Positions 32,022 through 43,561 of a stretch of 64,000 nt of DNA are shown here, in pieces (position 1 is the first letter of the stretch; each line of letters begins with the position of its first letter). The position numbers and the translations under genes are program-made. Below the pieces are notes generated by a model, which searched no databases, was not told where the DNA came from, and saw nothing but the letters and a program-made list of their open reading frames with translations. Location: assembly GCA_963681505.1 (NCBI GenBank), contig OY811974.1, forward strand, positions 4,637,271 through 4,701,270. The letters are read 5' to 3'. Origin of the DNA: Eunapius fragilis. Lineage: Eukaryota; Porifera; Demospongiae; Spongillida; Spongillidae.

Positions 32022-34046
32022 GTGCAGGCAGCATTGTCATACCATCTTATGACTTTACAACATTTGAGAACAATACATCAACATTTACCTTCAATTGTTC
32101 TGGAAATGGGACAGTATTGGTCTGGACAGTGGATGGGTACACAACTGGTACACAATATGTACTCAGTAAAGGAATACAGCCTACACCCTACATTGAGTCA
32201 CCAGATGGACCTACTGTATCCTCTCAGCTCATTGTTCCCACCATCAAAACGAACAGAAATATTACAGTGATCTGTACAGTGCTGGATACATCAGATCAGC
32301 CTCACTCAAGTAATCCTGTGAGGTTCACTCTGCAAGGTTAGATATGCTGTTACAATTCTAATTTAAACTTAACGATAATGTTCGTATATATTAAATCTAA
32401 CCTAATAACTGGTGGCCTGTATTGTAGAGGAATGTCAATACTGGACAACAGCACTTTGATTTACAGTAAGTGAGGCTCACATTGCAAGGTTAGGTGCTGT
32501 TACAATTCTATAATGACCCAATGAACAGCACTTTGATTTTCAGTGAATCATCGCCATAGTCTGTGCCTTGAGTAGTACATTGATGAAGCAGTCACTAACA
32601 TGGATCTGAGTAATGTTTATTTAGCGTCCATGACTGTGAATGTTGAAGTATATGAGGCTTGTGTGCTACAGGTGCCTGAGAAAGTTTGAGTGGGAAGGGT
32701 ATGTTGAGTACTGTCTATCAAGGCAGTAAAATGCTATGACTGAAAGAGTGATCATATATATCTGGGATACGTAAGACCCAGACCGATTGTCCGTTCAAAG
32801 ACTTATTCATAATACCACACTTCTAGTTTGCCTTAGTCATGATTATGACTAATGCTGTGAAATCTGATAGCAAGAGGTAAAGCGTGCTGAGACAAAACAT
32901 GACAGTCTTTGGAAGTGTTAATGTAATAAAATTATTTCTAATATTTAAAGATAACCTGATGCACTAATGCATAGAGTGATGGTCTTTATCACTCACTTTA
33001 GTATGTAGCCTTACTGTCATTTCTAAGTGTCACTTTTGTTTGTATAGGCATACTACCTCCACCCCAGCAGTTCTCTGTTGATTCAACCAACACTACCTTA
33101 GTGGTCTCCTGGGTTGCACCACCATCTCTTGAACTTTCGACCCCTCCCACTATATCTCATTATGAACTTGGTAACAATGTCACCAACATTACGAAGACCA
33201 TCAGTAATCCACCAGGATGCAGGCCCGCCATGCCTTGTAATTCATCATTTGGTCTTTCTGATCCATCATTTGTAGTACATTTTGGAACATACGGAGTGCG
33301 AAATGCAACCATCTTGGACTATAATGGTACAATTGAGTTCAATTTTATTGCTGTTAATGGAGCTGGGAGAGGAAATATAACCACATTTATCTTCTTACTT
33401 CCAAAGAAGTCACTGAAGTCACTGATTGGTAAAAATCATTGGTAGCAGCACTGTTTTGTTTTATGGCATGGTGCAAAATGTTTTGCAATAGTATTGAGCA
33501 GAGATGTACATTTGTTATGTTTTGTCATGTATTTGATTAATGATATCTTGACCAAAGGGTATACCTTACTTAGGACTGCAAACAATGGTTTCCACACCCA
33601 CCACCATACATATGATGAGCACTGTTGGTTCCTTGATTACTACTGGTGGCCACAATATTGAGCTATCCACAAGTGCATTAGGTAAGGCATCAATGTTAGT
33701 TATTTGAATATGATTAGATGACATGAATTTTTATATCCATTATCTAGTGTATAATAATGTGTGTTTTATTTACTCAGTGTATGGAACAATATGTGGTGTG
33801 GTAGTACTGATGATATCAGCAGTTGGAGGTGTGTTTTGTGTCGGTGTATACATAAGATTTAAGCTTAAAGGTAAGGGGATATCATTGGTGTTATGTTGTA
33901 AACATTATACATTACCAATAGGAAGAACTAGGAACAAGCTAATAGAACTTGAACAGAACTGTGCATATGAAGGAATAATGAAAATGGCTCCTCCATTGAA
34001 CGTACAGAACATGGAGGAATGTCCAGCATATGGAGTGATTCATTAA
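32022..34046 (+). CDS. Ig-FN3 single-pass receptor (plus-strand paralogue), 5' end not found
   Basis: Five exons with good splice sites: Ig domain 32022-32336 (FTFNCSGNGTVLVWTVDG ... ITVICTV, the Cys pair and core Trp); FN3 domain 33048-33428 (PPPQQFSV, TTLVVSWVAPPSLE, PPTISHYELG, NPPGCRPAMPC); linker 33574-33681; TM 33778-33870 (VVVLMISAVGGVFCVGVYI, then RFKLK as stop-transfer); cytoplasmic exon 33922-34046 ending TAA. Extracellular exons are flanked by phase-1 introns, typical of shuffled modules. The tail has two YxxI sites (AYEGI, AYGVI), unlike the proline-rich tails of the paralogues. All exons seen are open, so this copy may be functional. Likely a cell-surface recognition or adhesion protein; the ligand is unknown. 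The 51-nt last intron has no in-frame stop and could be retained. Confidence 0.75.
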
Positions 34047-35983
34047 CTAAGCTTTTGTTTATTTGTTTTTAAATATTGTTGTAGGCAATTGTCATCTGAT
34101 ATACGTTCAATGAACTGTGTTTGGAGCTTATAACTAGTGTCCAAAGAAGTGTAGAAGATGACACCATAAACACCTTCATCATCAATGAAAGAAAAAGGTA
34201 AAGCTCTACCTTTTGAGTTTAACTATGGCAACATCATCTATTAGTTGTGCTACTGTTTGTTAGTGGCCAAAAGAATGTATGCTAATTCAATAGATTATGC
34301 CATCGATTTTGCAGTTTCTTCGGGCATCATAGCTATACGTTGACACTGGTTATATTCATAATGGTATATCTTTTCCCATGTATGGAACACATGCATATGT
34401 GATGAACAGTGATTGTGGATACAACCCCTTATTATAATAAGTGGGCCACGCCCAGCTATATGTGAATGACGTTTGATGTAAAGCACAGTGACAGAACAGC
34501 AGAGGAGCATATCTTCATGACCACGCAAGCTGCAGAGTATGGAGGGTAATTGCTAAAGAAATGCTATTACAGATTTGACCGGGAGATCGAAAAAAATCGT
34601 AGGTCCTGCTATAGTCTACTAAACATGCAGTAAAAGAAAAGCATGACATCATGGGACATAACCAAGTATAGATCTAGTATTACATCATTATCTAAGAAGA
34701 GTTGTGTTCAACTACAAATCCATTATTTTAGACTTACCCATCATTATAGTAGTATTACATCATTATCTAACAAGAGTTATGTTCAACATTTTTATTGTTT
34801 TAGACTTAGCTAGGGCCTGGAAAGCCAATTTATTAATGCCGTGAGGTTAAAAACGAGAAGGTTTGTCTGGTTTCAAAACCCCAGTTACCATAGCACTCAA
34901 CAGCTATGCGATGCAAGTCCAACCCAGAGTGTGGTATTTGTGGTTGTTGGCAAGGTGCTTTCTTTGCTAACCAACTAGGGCTGCTGTACCAGAAGTGACA
35001 CTTGCCTCTGATAGAGACAAAGGAGTCAGAGGAGATGTCAATGTCTCCCAAATGACCACTTCTTGATTTAGGATTTCCTCCTGGTTCAGCAGGTAAATAA
35101 AGCATACCCCTTTCTTTACTAGCAGAGCAATGAAAAACAATAATTATGATAAACAATGCTTTTTCTCTCTTCAGTTGTGTGGGCACAATGGTGTGCTATT
35201 GCATGCTCTTTTGCTCACAAAAGCAGCCATATTAGCTCAGTTCCATCTTGCACTCTTGAACCGTGGGTCATCCTTGGAAGTTACATTTTCATCACGTCCT
35301 AACAGTCAATACCAGTTACTCCAACAGTAGCCAGCCAGAGGGAGCCACACCCAAAGTAGCAGCACACAACAGTTATCCCCAACAGCTTCCAATGGGTGAT
35401 TTTTTAATGGTAGATGGACAGCTTATTGTTGGCTTTGTAGATGGAATGGGTGGCATGGTGTATTCTGCATGCATACTGATGCAGCGTGTGCTTACTTGAA
35501 GAGGCCGGTGGTGCTACCAGCAAGGTGTGGCTAGAGCCCAGAAGGAGTTGCCTGGTGTGAAAAGAATGGACTAGAGGACGTCTTTATAATATTGATGAGA
35601 CAGACAAGCAGTAAGTGAACTGATCCAGGCACATACACATACATATCATACGTTAATTTTGTATATAAATGCATATGTAACATGTTTTTAAAATCAAGTT
35701 TATAATTACATGCATACAACTGTGATTTGGAGGAGAAATTTTGCACTTCAATTATAGTTTATACAGCCTGACCACACCCTCACCATCACCGATAATATCA
35801 CCGCTGAATGAAATGCTGGAATACATGACCAATCTTCCGATGACGGTATCTCAGAAACGTCTAGAAACGCCTAGCAGGCAGGCAATTTCTATATACTTTG
35901 AACCTTTCACGACGATCTGGCTATGCGCAATGGCTCGTTTTCAGCTCAACCTTGAATATGTCACAGCTTATCGCATTAAAACA
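34047..35983. other. Noncoding, no gene recognised
   Basis: Downstream of the receptor stop. Short ORFs are unconvincing. A small duplication of CATCATTATCTAA.AAGAGTT-TGTTCAAC occurs at 34680-34785. Confidence 0.4.
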
Positions 35984-36026
35984 GGGTTAGGGTTAGCCCT
36001 AACCCTAACCCTAACCCTAACCCTAA
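35984..36026. repeat. Head-to-head interstitial telomeric repeat
   Basis: GGGTTAGGGTTAG runs directly into CCCTAACCCTAACCCTAA (four to five units), so two telomere-type tracts meet with G-rich strands facing each other. Other short tracts of the same motif are at about 41984-42004, 42914-42930 and 49855-49870. Confidence 0.93.
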
Positions 36027-37308
36027 TTTGGTTTTCATAGTACGCAATCAATTAATACTCTGTTAGGTGCTGTAGTTTTACTATATTAAAGAATTGTGTA
36101 ATCCTTCAAGGCACATAATTTAATACGCGCTTTTTATGGATACATAATATATATCGACACATTGCATCGTTGTATTGATCTATGAGCGTTATTATACGTT
36201 ATAGTATTGCGGGAGATGCCATGCAAGTACCGTTAATTAACCAGCATGCAATGGTCGTTTGGTAAGCCTTAATGATTCATATGATCCAATCAGATGCCAT
36301 ATTCTTTTTCAGATGGCTGTTAAATTAACCAATGACTTAGATGAGTTGTGTGGTTACAATTAATTCTGAGATGGAGGTGTTAAGTGACATCTTGACTGCA
36401 GAAATTCTTAGTTTAGCATAACATTAGAATGGGATATGACAACACGTACATGTATGTGCCCCTGCAGAAAAAGTATAATTAATCAATGAACTTCTTGGTG
36501 GAAAAACTATACACAAATTGCCATTTCGATAAATGTTGCCATATTCAGCCTGCTTTAGTTCAGATGCAGAATGGAATACAAAGTTGCACATTTGGCAGTG
36601 ATTATGCAGTGGCAAATGTTATATATGGACTAACTAAGATGCGATTTAAACAGGGCACAGGTGACCAGAGTGGCTTTAAGCACTTTTGAAGTCATGAATA
36701 TATAAAGGCCAGAGACTGTTGTTTGATGTGTAGGAAATGGATGCAATGTGTCTGATTTTATTTGGCTGGAAATTTTTATGATTAAAGAGAGATAATTGTA
36801 TTATGTACAAAGTTTGTGTTACTGCAAAATAGTTTGAAGTCTAGCTTAACTGAATCAATTAATAATACATCAGTTGAGAGTGCTAGGATTAATAGGAAAA
36901 TTTAATACACCCCGGGGCCTTGGATACATTCAATCATACGCTCGTCAAAATTTAACTTTATCCATTCATAAACGCATATTGAAATGCCAGTATATAAGGA
37001 AATAGGACTTGATCTCAAATCACATTCTTTGTGTAGGCTTATAACATGCCATTCTTCTTATGAAATTTGGGATCAAAATATTAAAAGACAAAAAATTTAT
37101 GACCGTTTGAACATCGGCTTTATGTGGATCACAGTTTATTTCCGTCTCAATCTCCATACATTGTACTTAAAGGCCCCATTCTCCAGTCAGAATAAGCTAC
37201 AAAAAAGAACAGTTTTGAAAACCATTCAATATGGTTTTTAAACTGAACCATTTAGTTATGCGTGAATGTTTGTTTCAAGCTTTTTGTTTTGTCAAGTACC
37301 TAATGCCA
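36027..37308. other. Noncoding, no gene recognised
   Basis: AT-rich sequence with small ORFs (36984-37241 the longest), none with a recognisable domain. Confidence 0.4.
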
Positions 37309-37500
37309 CAAGTAACTAAAACATTCTCTTCGAGAAAGTTGGTGGGATATTGGATTTGAAGACAATGGTGGTGTTAAAAGCAAGGAAACAAGGGTCTAGA
37401 TCTGTAATAGTAAGGCATGCAAAATGTCATATAGTCCTATATTTATCCCTTCGTAGTCCATACTACGTCGTGTACTAAATATTCCTTACTATTACAGAAT
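37309..37500. mobile_element. Diverged Helitron-like 3' palindrome end
   Basis: CAAGTAACTAAAACATTCTC ... GAGAAAGTTGGTGGG ... TGGTGTTAAAAGCAAGGAAACAAG aligns with the left arms at 7112 and 16573. A different inner palindrome (GTAATAGTAAGG against CCTTACTATTAC) follows. It marks a related but older or different subfamily; its other end was not located. Confidence 0.6.
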
Positions 37501-37539
37501 CTATTACAGAGAGACGAAAGTAGCCCCTGTCTGTTTTGA

Positions 37540-38095
37540 ACGAACTTCCCAGGGGTGCAGGGTGTCCACATGTACACCTCCCAGAGGTACAAGGTGTCCA
37601 CACTTCCCAAGGGGTACAGGGTGTCCACATGTACACCTCCCTGGGGTACAGGGTGTCCACACCTCCCAGGGATACAAGATGTCCACACCTCCCAGGGGTA
37701 CAAGGTGTCCACACCTCCCAGGGTGCAGGGTGTCCACATGAACACCTCCCAGGGGTACAGGGTGTCCACACCTCCCAGGGATACAACGTGTCCACACCTC
37801 CCAGGGGTACAAGATGTCCACACTTCCCAGGGGGGTACAGGGTGTCCACATGAACACCTCCCAGGGGTACAGGGTGTCCACACCTCCCAGGGGTACAAGG
37901 GGTCCACACTTCCCAGGGGGTACAGGGTGTCCACATGTACACCTCCCAGGGGTACAGGATGTCCACACTTCCCAGGGGTATAGGGTGTCCACACCTCCCA
38001 GGGGTACAGGGTGTCCACACCTCCCAGGGGTACAGGGTGTCCACACCTCCCAGGGGTACAGGGTGTCCACACCTCCCAGGGGTACAGGGTGTTGA
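37540..38095. repeat. 26-bp minisatellite (ACCTCCCAGGGGTACAGGGTGTCCAC)
   Basis: About 19-21 units, some with a 9-bp insert (ATGTACACC). The same unit forms 53945-54185. In both places it lies just upstream of an FIH-like exon and of the purine-rich repeat, so it is part of the duplicated block. Frames such as WTPCTPGRCG are artefacts. Confidence 0.93.
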
Positions 38096-38280
38096 CACAT
38101 ACCACTCGCTGATCTCAAACACCAAGGTGATGTGTGTAGGAGTACATATACTGCTTGTACTATTTATTGTAAATTAGTGCTTTTTTGATTAGCAGTGACA
38201 TACTTTCAAGTACATCATCTCCATAGCAACCAATGTAGCAACTTAATTGCCACTGTGATGAAGTGACATTACCTTTTTTG

Positions 38281-38366
38281 GAACAGCACATGGGTCCCAA
38301 CAAGGACACAGTGTACCTCTCCAAGGCCAGGACAATGAGAAGTTCAAATTATATGATGAAAAAAAG
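38281..38366 (+). pseudogene. FIH-like (HIF1AN-type) exon, degenerate copy 1
   Basis: Plus-strand sequence matching the exon at 54247-54312: CACAGTGTACCTCTCCAAGG then a frame disruption, then AAATTATATGATGAAAAAAAG followed by a GTACAT donor. The encoded end FKLYDEKK matches the YDEKK motif in the N-terminal half of FIH. Broken by indels. Confidence 0.55.
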
Positions 38367-38369
38367 GTA

Positions 38370-38455
38370 CATGACAGGAAAGAGGGGTAAGGGGTGAGGA
38401 GGAGGGGTAAGGGGTGGGGAGGAAGGGTAAGGGTACATGGGATAAAGGATGTGGA
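38370..38455. repeat. Purine-rich short repeats (GGAGGGGTAAGGGGT)
   Basis: Tandem GAGGGGTAAGGGGTGAGGA units follow the FIH-like exon. Counterparts are at 43215-43300 and 54325-54440, each ending with GGATAAAGGATGTGG and a GTTGCTAGGTTG motif. Confidence 0.85.
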
Positions 38456-39956
38456 GAGGTAACTCATGTACGTTGCTAGGTTGGTGTTGAGGAAACAAGA
38501 CCTTGTCAAGTAGTTTTCAATTCATAAGCACAATTAGTACAGTAAATTAAATCCACTAACAGATATGACACATCTATACAGTGAATTAGCAATTGTAGCA
38601 GCATAAATAATGTATCATGTCTCCAATCTAATTCCCTCCTGTGCCATCATGAGTTGTGGGAGGTGAGGATGACTATTCAGGAGGTGAGGGTGACTGTTCA
38701 GGAGGTGAGGGTGACTGTACAGGAGGTGAGGGTGGTGGTGGTGGATAAGTGCTTGAACATCCATGAAGTTCACTTTCAGCTTCCTGTTGAAGAGAAAGTG
38801 CACATTTGAGAGATTACATGCGGAGACCCATGTGTTGAAATGAAAGGTGGTTTCATTATTCCAGTAAGTAATTACCTGAGCATGAAAATGGAATAGAAAG
38901 TTTAAAGAAAACTCAGTTAGCATTGCAACCTAAAGGTGTAGTGTTCTTGTTTTTTTTTGTCTGTAATTAATGATGCTATTCTCTTGTAGACTGTGACCAT
39001 TTGAATACATGTTTTAATGAAGGTGTACAATTATATCAAGTCAGGGGAACTAGAACATATCTAAAAATTTTTCCAGGAAGCGTGCAATTGAAATGTACAC
39101 ATCATTGAATTCAACTCATGATGGACTGGCTAATTGCCAGTATGTATGAATGAAGTATGGTGCCTCTTAGAATAATTTGAAAACTTGAAAAATATGTGCT
39201 ACTTCCCCATATATTAAGTACTGTACATGTGCATACACATTTACATAGAATCACTAACCTTATTTTGATATGGCAGTGAGCCATTTTGATTACTCTGATC
39301 ATTGCTTCTTTGAAGGTGCAGCACAGGAACAAAATATGGATCTTCATCCAATCTTGATATGATGGGAACATTTTGAATGGAATAAATGATATGCAGTGTA
39401 ACAGCATTGACTTACCTCATGACACCAGCTGATCGAACATATATGTTATTTGCATGGAGTATCATGAGATGTAATCATCCCAGAAGCTGCATGATAATAA
39501 GTACACATGTGATGGCATATATGCTACATTAGCCATGACTTACCTTTTCTCCTCCTGATATATGTGACCAGTATAAGTATCACGACAACTGCAGCTATCA
39601 TCACTACTGTAACTGACAGTGCTATGCTTAATGCAATTATTTCTGAAAAAGAAAAACTAAAACCAATTAAATACCCATGAAAAGTAATGCTAACCATTAG
39701 TAGATAGTTTGGGAGTAGGTGCACTGGGGTTATCCGAAATGTTAGATGTATTTCCTGTTGTCTGTACTGCTGGGCTTGGTGGAGGGATCTTGGCTATTGC
39801 AAAAGGAGAGAGAAAATAATACTTCTCATTGACACCTATAGGTGTCCTCAAATACATGTACGCTTTATGTAGTACGTTAGGTGCATGTACGAGCATGTGG
39901 TATGGTGGATATATATTCCACACGAGATCCACCATCCTAGCTGAATATAAACTAAC

Positions 39957-40328
39957 ATGTCAGCTCCCTCTTTGGAGTTATGTAGATACATGTGGTTGAG
40001 TTTCCATTTCCAGCTCCGTTGATAGCAAAGAATGTAAACTGAATTGTACCATTATAGTCCAAGATGGTTATATTTCGCTCTCCATAAGATCCATTATGTA
40101 TCAACAATGATGGATCAGAGAGATCAAGCGTTGAAATACAAGACACACTAGGCCTGCATCCTGGTGGATTACTGATGGTCTTTGCAATGTTGGTGACATT
40201 GTTACCAAGTACATAATGAGATATAGTGGGAGGGGTTGAAACTTCAAGAGATGGTGGTGCAACCCAGGAGACCACTAAGGTAGTGTTGGTTGAACTAACA
40301 TTGAACTATAGTGGTGGAGGAAGGATGC
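39957..40328 (-). pseudogene. FN3 exon of receptor copy 1 with premature stop
   Basis: Acceptor CATCTAG, then GCATCCTTCCTCCACCACTA and an in-frame TAG where the paralogue at 56754 has CAG. The rest of the exon is open (SWVAPPSLEVSTPPTISHY, NPPGCRPSVSC). Confidence 0.85.
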
Positions 40329-40953
40329 CTAGATGGAGAAAATAAAAGGAAATATATGAACAAAATACACGTAAAGTACAATGCAGGTAATTAAAACAGT
40401 TGCATGCACAAGTACACGAATGTACAAGGAGTTAGAACTAGAAGACCATAACCATACAGCAGTGACTTGCACATGCAATGACTCATTACATGTAAGTTGT
40501 ACATGTATGTGCCCTAAGAACTACGAATCAATCAATCACTGCCCTCTTACCTTCAGTTACAATCACCTGTATATATGTATATGCCTTGAAATATGCCTTC
40601 AATGTGCCATTGAAGCTTATGGTGAGGTTTGTGGGATGTAATACATGGATTAAGAAAGAATGAATGGGACTTCAAGATGGAAAAGGATCAGCAGTCCGAG
40701 AGGCTATCCTCATACATATAAAAAAATTTCAGCTGGGGTGAGCTAATCATAACAGGTTATTGCAAACGTACCTTTTTATTAACTTAACTATTAATATTTT
40801 AAATTACCTATAAGCGTATAGGTAGTTGCTGATTAATTTTCATTGGAACTATTAATATGTTGTCATTAGTTAGCCCTAACTGAGGAATTAAAATTAATTA
40901 GCCCAATCACCATTAATGGTCATCTGCCTACCCTGAGTATAACTAAGCAGTAC
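40329..40953. other. Intron between Ig and FN3 exons of receptor copy 1
   Basis: No exon recognised. A plus-strand open frame at 40381-40641 is rich in CTC/ACATG repeats and has no domain. Confidence 0.5.
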
Positions 40954-41265
40954 CTTGAAGGATGAGCCTCACTGGGTTACTTGACTGAAGGTTATATGGA
41001 GGAACCTGCCATGTTGTTATACAGATCACTGTATTGTTCCTGTTAGCTTTGGTGGTGGGAAAGATGAGCTGAGTGGATACAGTAGGTCCATCTGGTGACA
41101 CAATGTAGGGTGTGTACTGTATTCCTTTACTGAGTACGTACTGTGTACCAGTTGTGTACCCATCCACTGTCCACAACACTATTGTCCCATTTCCAGAACA
41201 ATTGAAGGTTAATGTTGATGTATTGTTCTGAAATGTTGTATAGTCATTTGATGGTGAGATGATAA

Positions 41266-41575
41266 TTAGCTCTAACAGGCTCAGGTAAGAGTCTTGTCCA
41301 TCCCTTTTCGACTTATTCAACATTTGCTTAATAATCTGCACCGACTTTTCAGCTAGTCCATTAGATTGAGGGTGGTAAGGGCTAGAAGTGATATGGGCAA
41401 AACCCCATTCCTCGGCAAATTTGCTGTATTCCATTGCTGAGAATTGTGGACCATTATCGCTTCGTACTGACTTGGGTATCCCATGTCTGGCAAAAATGGA
41501 TTTTGTGTGGATTATCACCATGCTGCTGGATGTGTTTGGTAGTCTGTGTACTATTCTTATGTGTCAACAGACCAC
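41266..41575 (-). pseudogene. Ty3/gypsy integrase core fragment fused to the receptor Ig exon
   Basis: Minus-strand VHRLPNTSSSM ... SIFARHGIPKSVRSDNGPQF (second catalytic Asp), EEWGFAHITSSPYHPQSNG and LAEKS (catalytic Glu) is a Ty3/gypsy-type rve core. It lacks the first Asp region and anything upstream. Its end (YLSLLEL) continues without a stop into the Ig exon (IIISPSNDYTTF) at about 41265. Known role in retroelements: joining cDNA to host DNA. Here it is a truncated relic. Confidence 0.82.
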
Positions 41576-43100
41576 TGCCAATCACACGATGCACACTGAT
41601 TTCAATAGCTACTTCCTAAAATATCACACGCTAGACCAAATCTCACAGTCCTCACGTGATGAGATCACGTGTCATATTATTACACTCATGTACGATTTTA
41701 AACTGGAATAGCCCAATGGGGCAGCCGAGCGGTTATTTCGTGAACGTTTAATTAGAAGGAAGGTCACATTTGCTTACCCTGGCAAAGATGATTCCAAATC
41801 TAGTACGAGCAAACATATGGATTTACTCGCTCTGCAAACGTGGCGTGTACCTTTACGTATCCTAATTTTTAATAACAAAAATAAATATATAAATAAACAA
41901 CACAATACAGGTAATCAGTTACACAAATGTGGGAACCTTGGCTTCGGAAACAGCCAAGTCAATGGCAAATGTATTGTAAATATTAGGATTAGGGTTAGGG
42001 TTAGAAAGCAACTAGTTGATCCATATCATTTAACTTCATTATTTAACTCGTATCTAACACTGTGTACATGTACATGTAAAAACAATCCTTTTTCACATTG
42101 TAAATATTAGCGTAAAACGAAAACGTAAAAATGTTTACGTCTGTGTAAATACGAGCGTAAATATGCGTTTGCAATAAATTTACGCATAGCGTTCAGATGT
42201 AGTAAAGCCATTTTTTTGTTCAGTGTTCAACAAAGCCAAATGGCTACAACAATAGTCGTTACTCCATGATCAACACACAGCCAATTACCACAGCACTTAG
42301 CACAGTGCTGTCACCTCAGTTAGGAAGTTTCCCTCCAAACAGCGCAGAACGGACTAGGTCACTTTGGGTATACATTGCCTTTCTGTGCAGGTAAGCAAGC
42401 TAACATACATTATGGACCACACCCACCTTGCACCTGCCTATTGAGAGTGTAGGAATGTAGAGGAAAAATTTGTAAATTTAAAAAAATGTAAATTTGCTAG
42501 GTACACATGATGCTGTGATGGAAATCACATCAGAGGCTGGAATTGACAAATGATTAGGTTGTGTAAGATTTCAAGCACATGCTTTATGTGTGATTTATTC
42601 AATGAGCCTTTTACCTTTGTGTGGAATGGAAAATTCCCACTTGTGAAGCCAATGGACTCCCCTTAATCCATAGCGTAGCACAGCGCAGAACCCATTCTGC
42701 CAGGCATAATCAACCCCTAGTATCACCTCACCCACCTCAAATGAAACCTGTTCATTGCCACTGGGGCCAAAATGGGACAGGCTCCCAGTGGTGAACCAGT
42801 GCATAGTTTGCGTCTAATTCACCATGTTCAACTGACAGAAACGTTTATCTGCGCATCCTTCCTTTTCTGACATGAGTGGAGATCCTGATCCGACATCCAC
42901 CAAGTAGTCAACAGGTTAGGGTTAGGGTTTCCAACAGGTGGGTATTTCTCTACACACTGGACAAGAGAGCAGATGTGGCATCCACAAAGAACTAACTTTT
43001 ATGCTAACTGCATCATGTGTGACTTTGGATATGTTACTTTATCGCGTGGTTTCCCATGATTGTTACTTTTCATGTACAACAGTAACCAGTGTTGTTGTTT
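41576..43100. other. Noncoding between receptor copies; telomeric microrepeats
   Basis: Contains short TTAGGG tracts at about 41984-42004 and 42914-42930, and AACG/GTAAA-rich sequence at 42110-42190. A minus-strand frame at 42595-42804 is open but unrecognised. Confidence 0.45.
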
Positions 43101-43140
43101 GGCAGCTAATTTAAAATCGCTCCGGTGATTACCTTTTCTG

Positions 43141-43210
43141 GAACAACACTTGGTTCCAAGAATAAAAGTGTACCTCTTGAAGCACTAGTAGATTCTATGA
43201 TGAAAAAAAG
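43141..43210 (+). pseudogene. FIH-like exon, degenerate copy 2
   Basis: Matches 54241-54312: GGAACAACACTTGG ... GTGTACCTCTTGAAG ... TTCTATGATGAAAAAAAG with a GTACAT donor. Indels destroy the frame. It is followed by the purine-rich repeat, as in the other two blocks. Confidence 0.5.
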
Positions 43211-43561
43211 GTACATGGATCGAGGAAGGAAGGGTAGATGGTAGGGAGGAGGGATAAAGACTATAGGGAGGAGGGATAAGGACCGTGGGATAAAGGATGT
43301 GGTGGAGACATCAGTGTAACTCATGTTGCTAGGTTGTTGTCGCACTAGAAAACAATCATTTCATATGCAAGTAGAGTTTTTAAATTCAAAACTGCAGCAA
43401 AATTAATTAGCTACATTTCAAGTATATTCAATCAGCACAGTTCAATAGAGTAAAACCACTAATACGAGCCATCTGTAAAATTAACTAGAAATGCAGCAGC
43501 ATATCATGTTTCTATTATGCTATCACGTCTCCATTATGTCCATTATGTCCATTATTGTTTC

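Larger units (their letters stand above)
38673..41265 (-). pseudogene. Ig-FN3 receptor paralogue (minus copy 1), disabled
   Basis: Exons on the minus strand: Ig 41265-40954 (FNCSGNGTIVLWTVDG, Cys pair present); FN3 40328-39957; linker 39793-39694; TM 39642-39544 (IALSVTVVMIAAVVVILILV, then RRRK); cytoplasmic 39486-39416 and 39352-39259 (LDEDPYFVPVLHLQR); proline-rich tail 38783-38673 (PPPPSPPVQSPSPPEQ, ending in TAG). Lesions: a CAG-to-TAG stop at the start of FN3 (paralogue has PPPLQFNV, here PPPL-stop), a 2-bp deletion in the first cytoplasmic exon (71 nt instead of 73), and loss of the Ig acceptor, replaced by gypsy integrase sequence. It is therefore a pseudogene, though recent enough to align throughout with the 54.6-60.2 kb copy. 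Confidence 0.8.

Noticed and set aside
33871..33921. Treating the 51-nt spacer between receptor TM and tail exons as coding
   Set aside because: It starts GTAAGG and ends ATAG, and is flanked by exons in the same phase as in the paralogues, so an intron is more likely. Retention remains possible since it has no stop.
37540..38095. CRISPR-like regularly spaced repeat
   Set aside because: Units are contiguous without unique spacers, and the context is eukaryotic. The same applies to all other arrays in the window.
37443..38105. Frames of about 200 codons (WTPCTPGRCGH, PLGGVDTLYP)
   Set aside because: Read-through of the 26-bp minisatellite in several frames at once.
38673..41575. Receptor copy 1 as a functional integrase-receptor chimera
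   Set aside because: The FN3 exon has an in-frame TAG and a cytoplasmic exon has a 2-bp deletion, so a full chimera could not be made even if transcribed.
42595..42910. Minus-strand frame with DYLVDVGSGSPLMS upstream, reminiscent of a retroviral-type aspartic protease (L-V-D-T-G-S)
   Set aside because: The key Thr is Val, a stop separates the motif from the long frame, and no neighbouring gag or RT was seen. Too weak to call.
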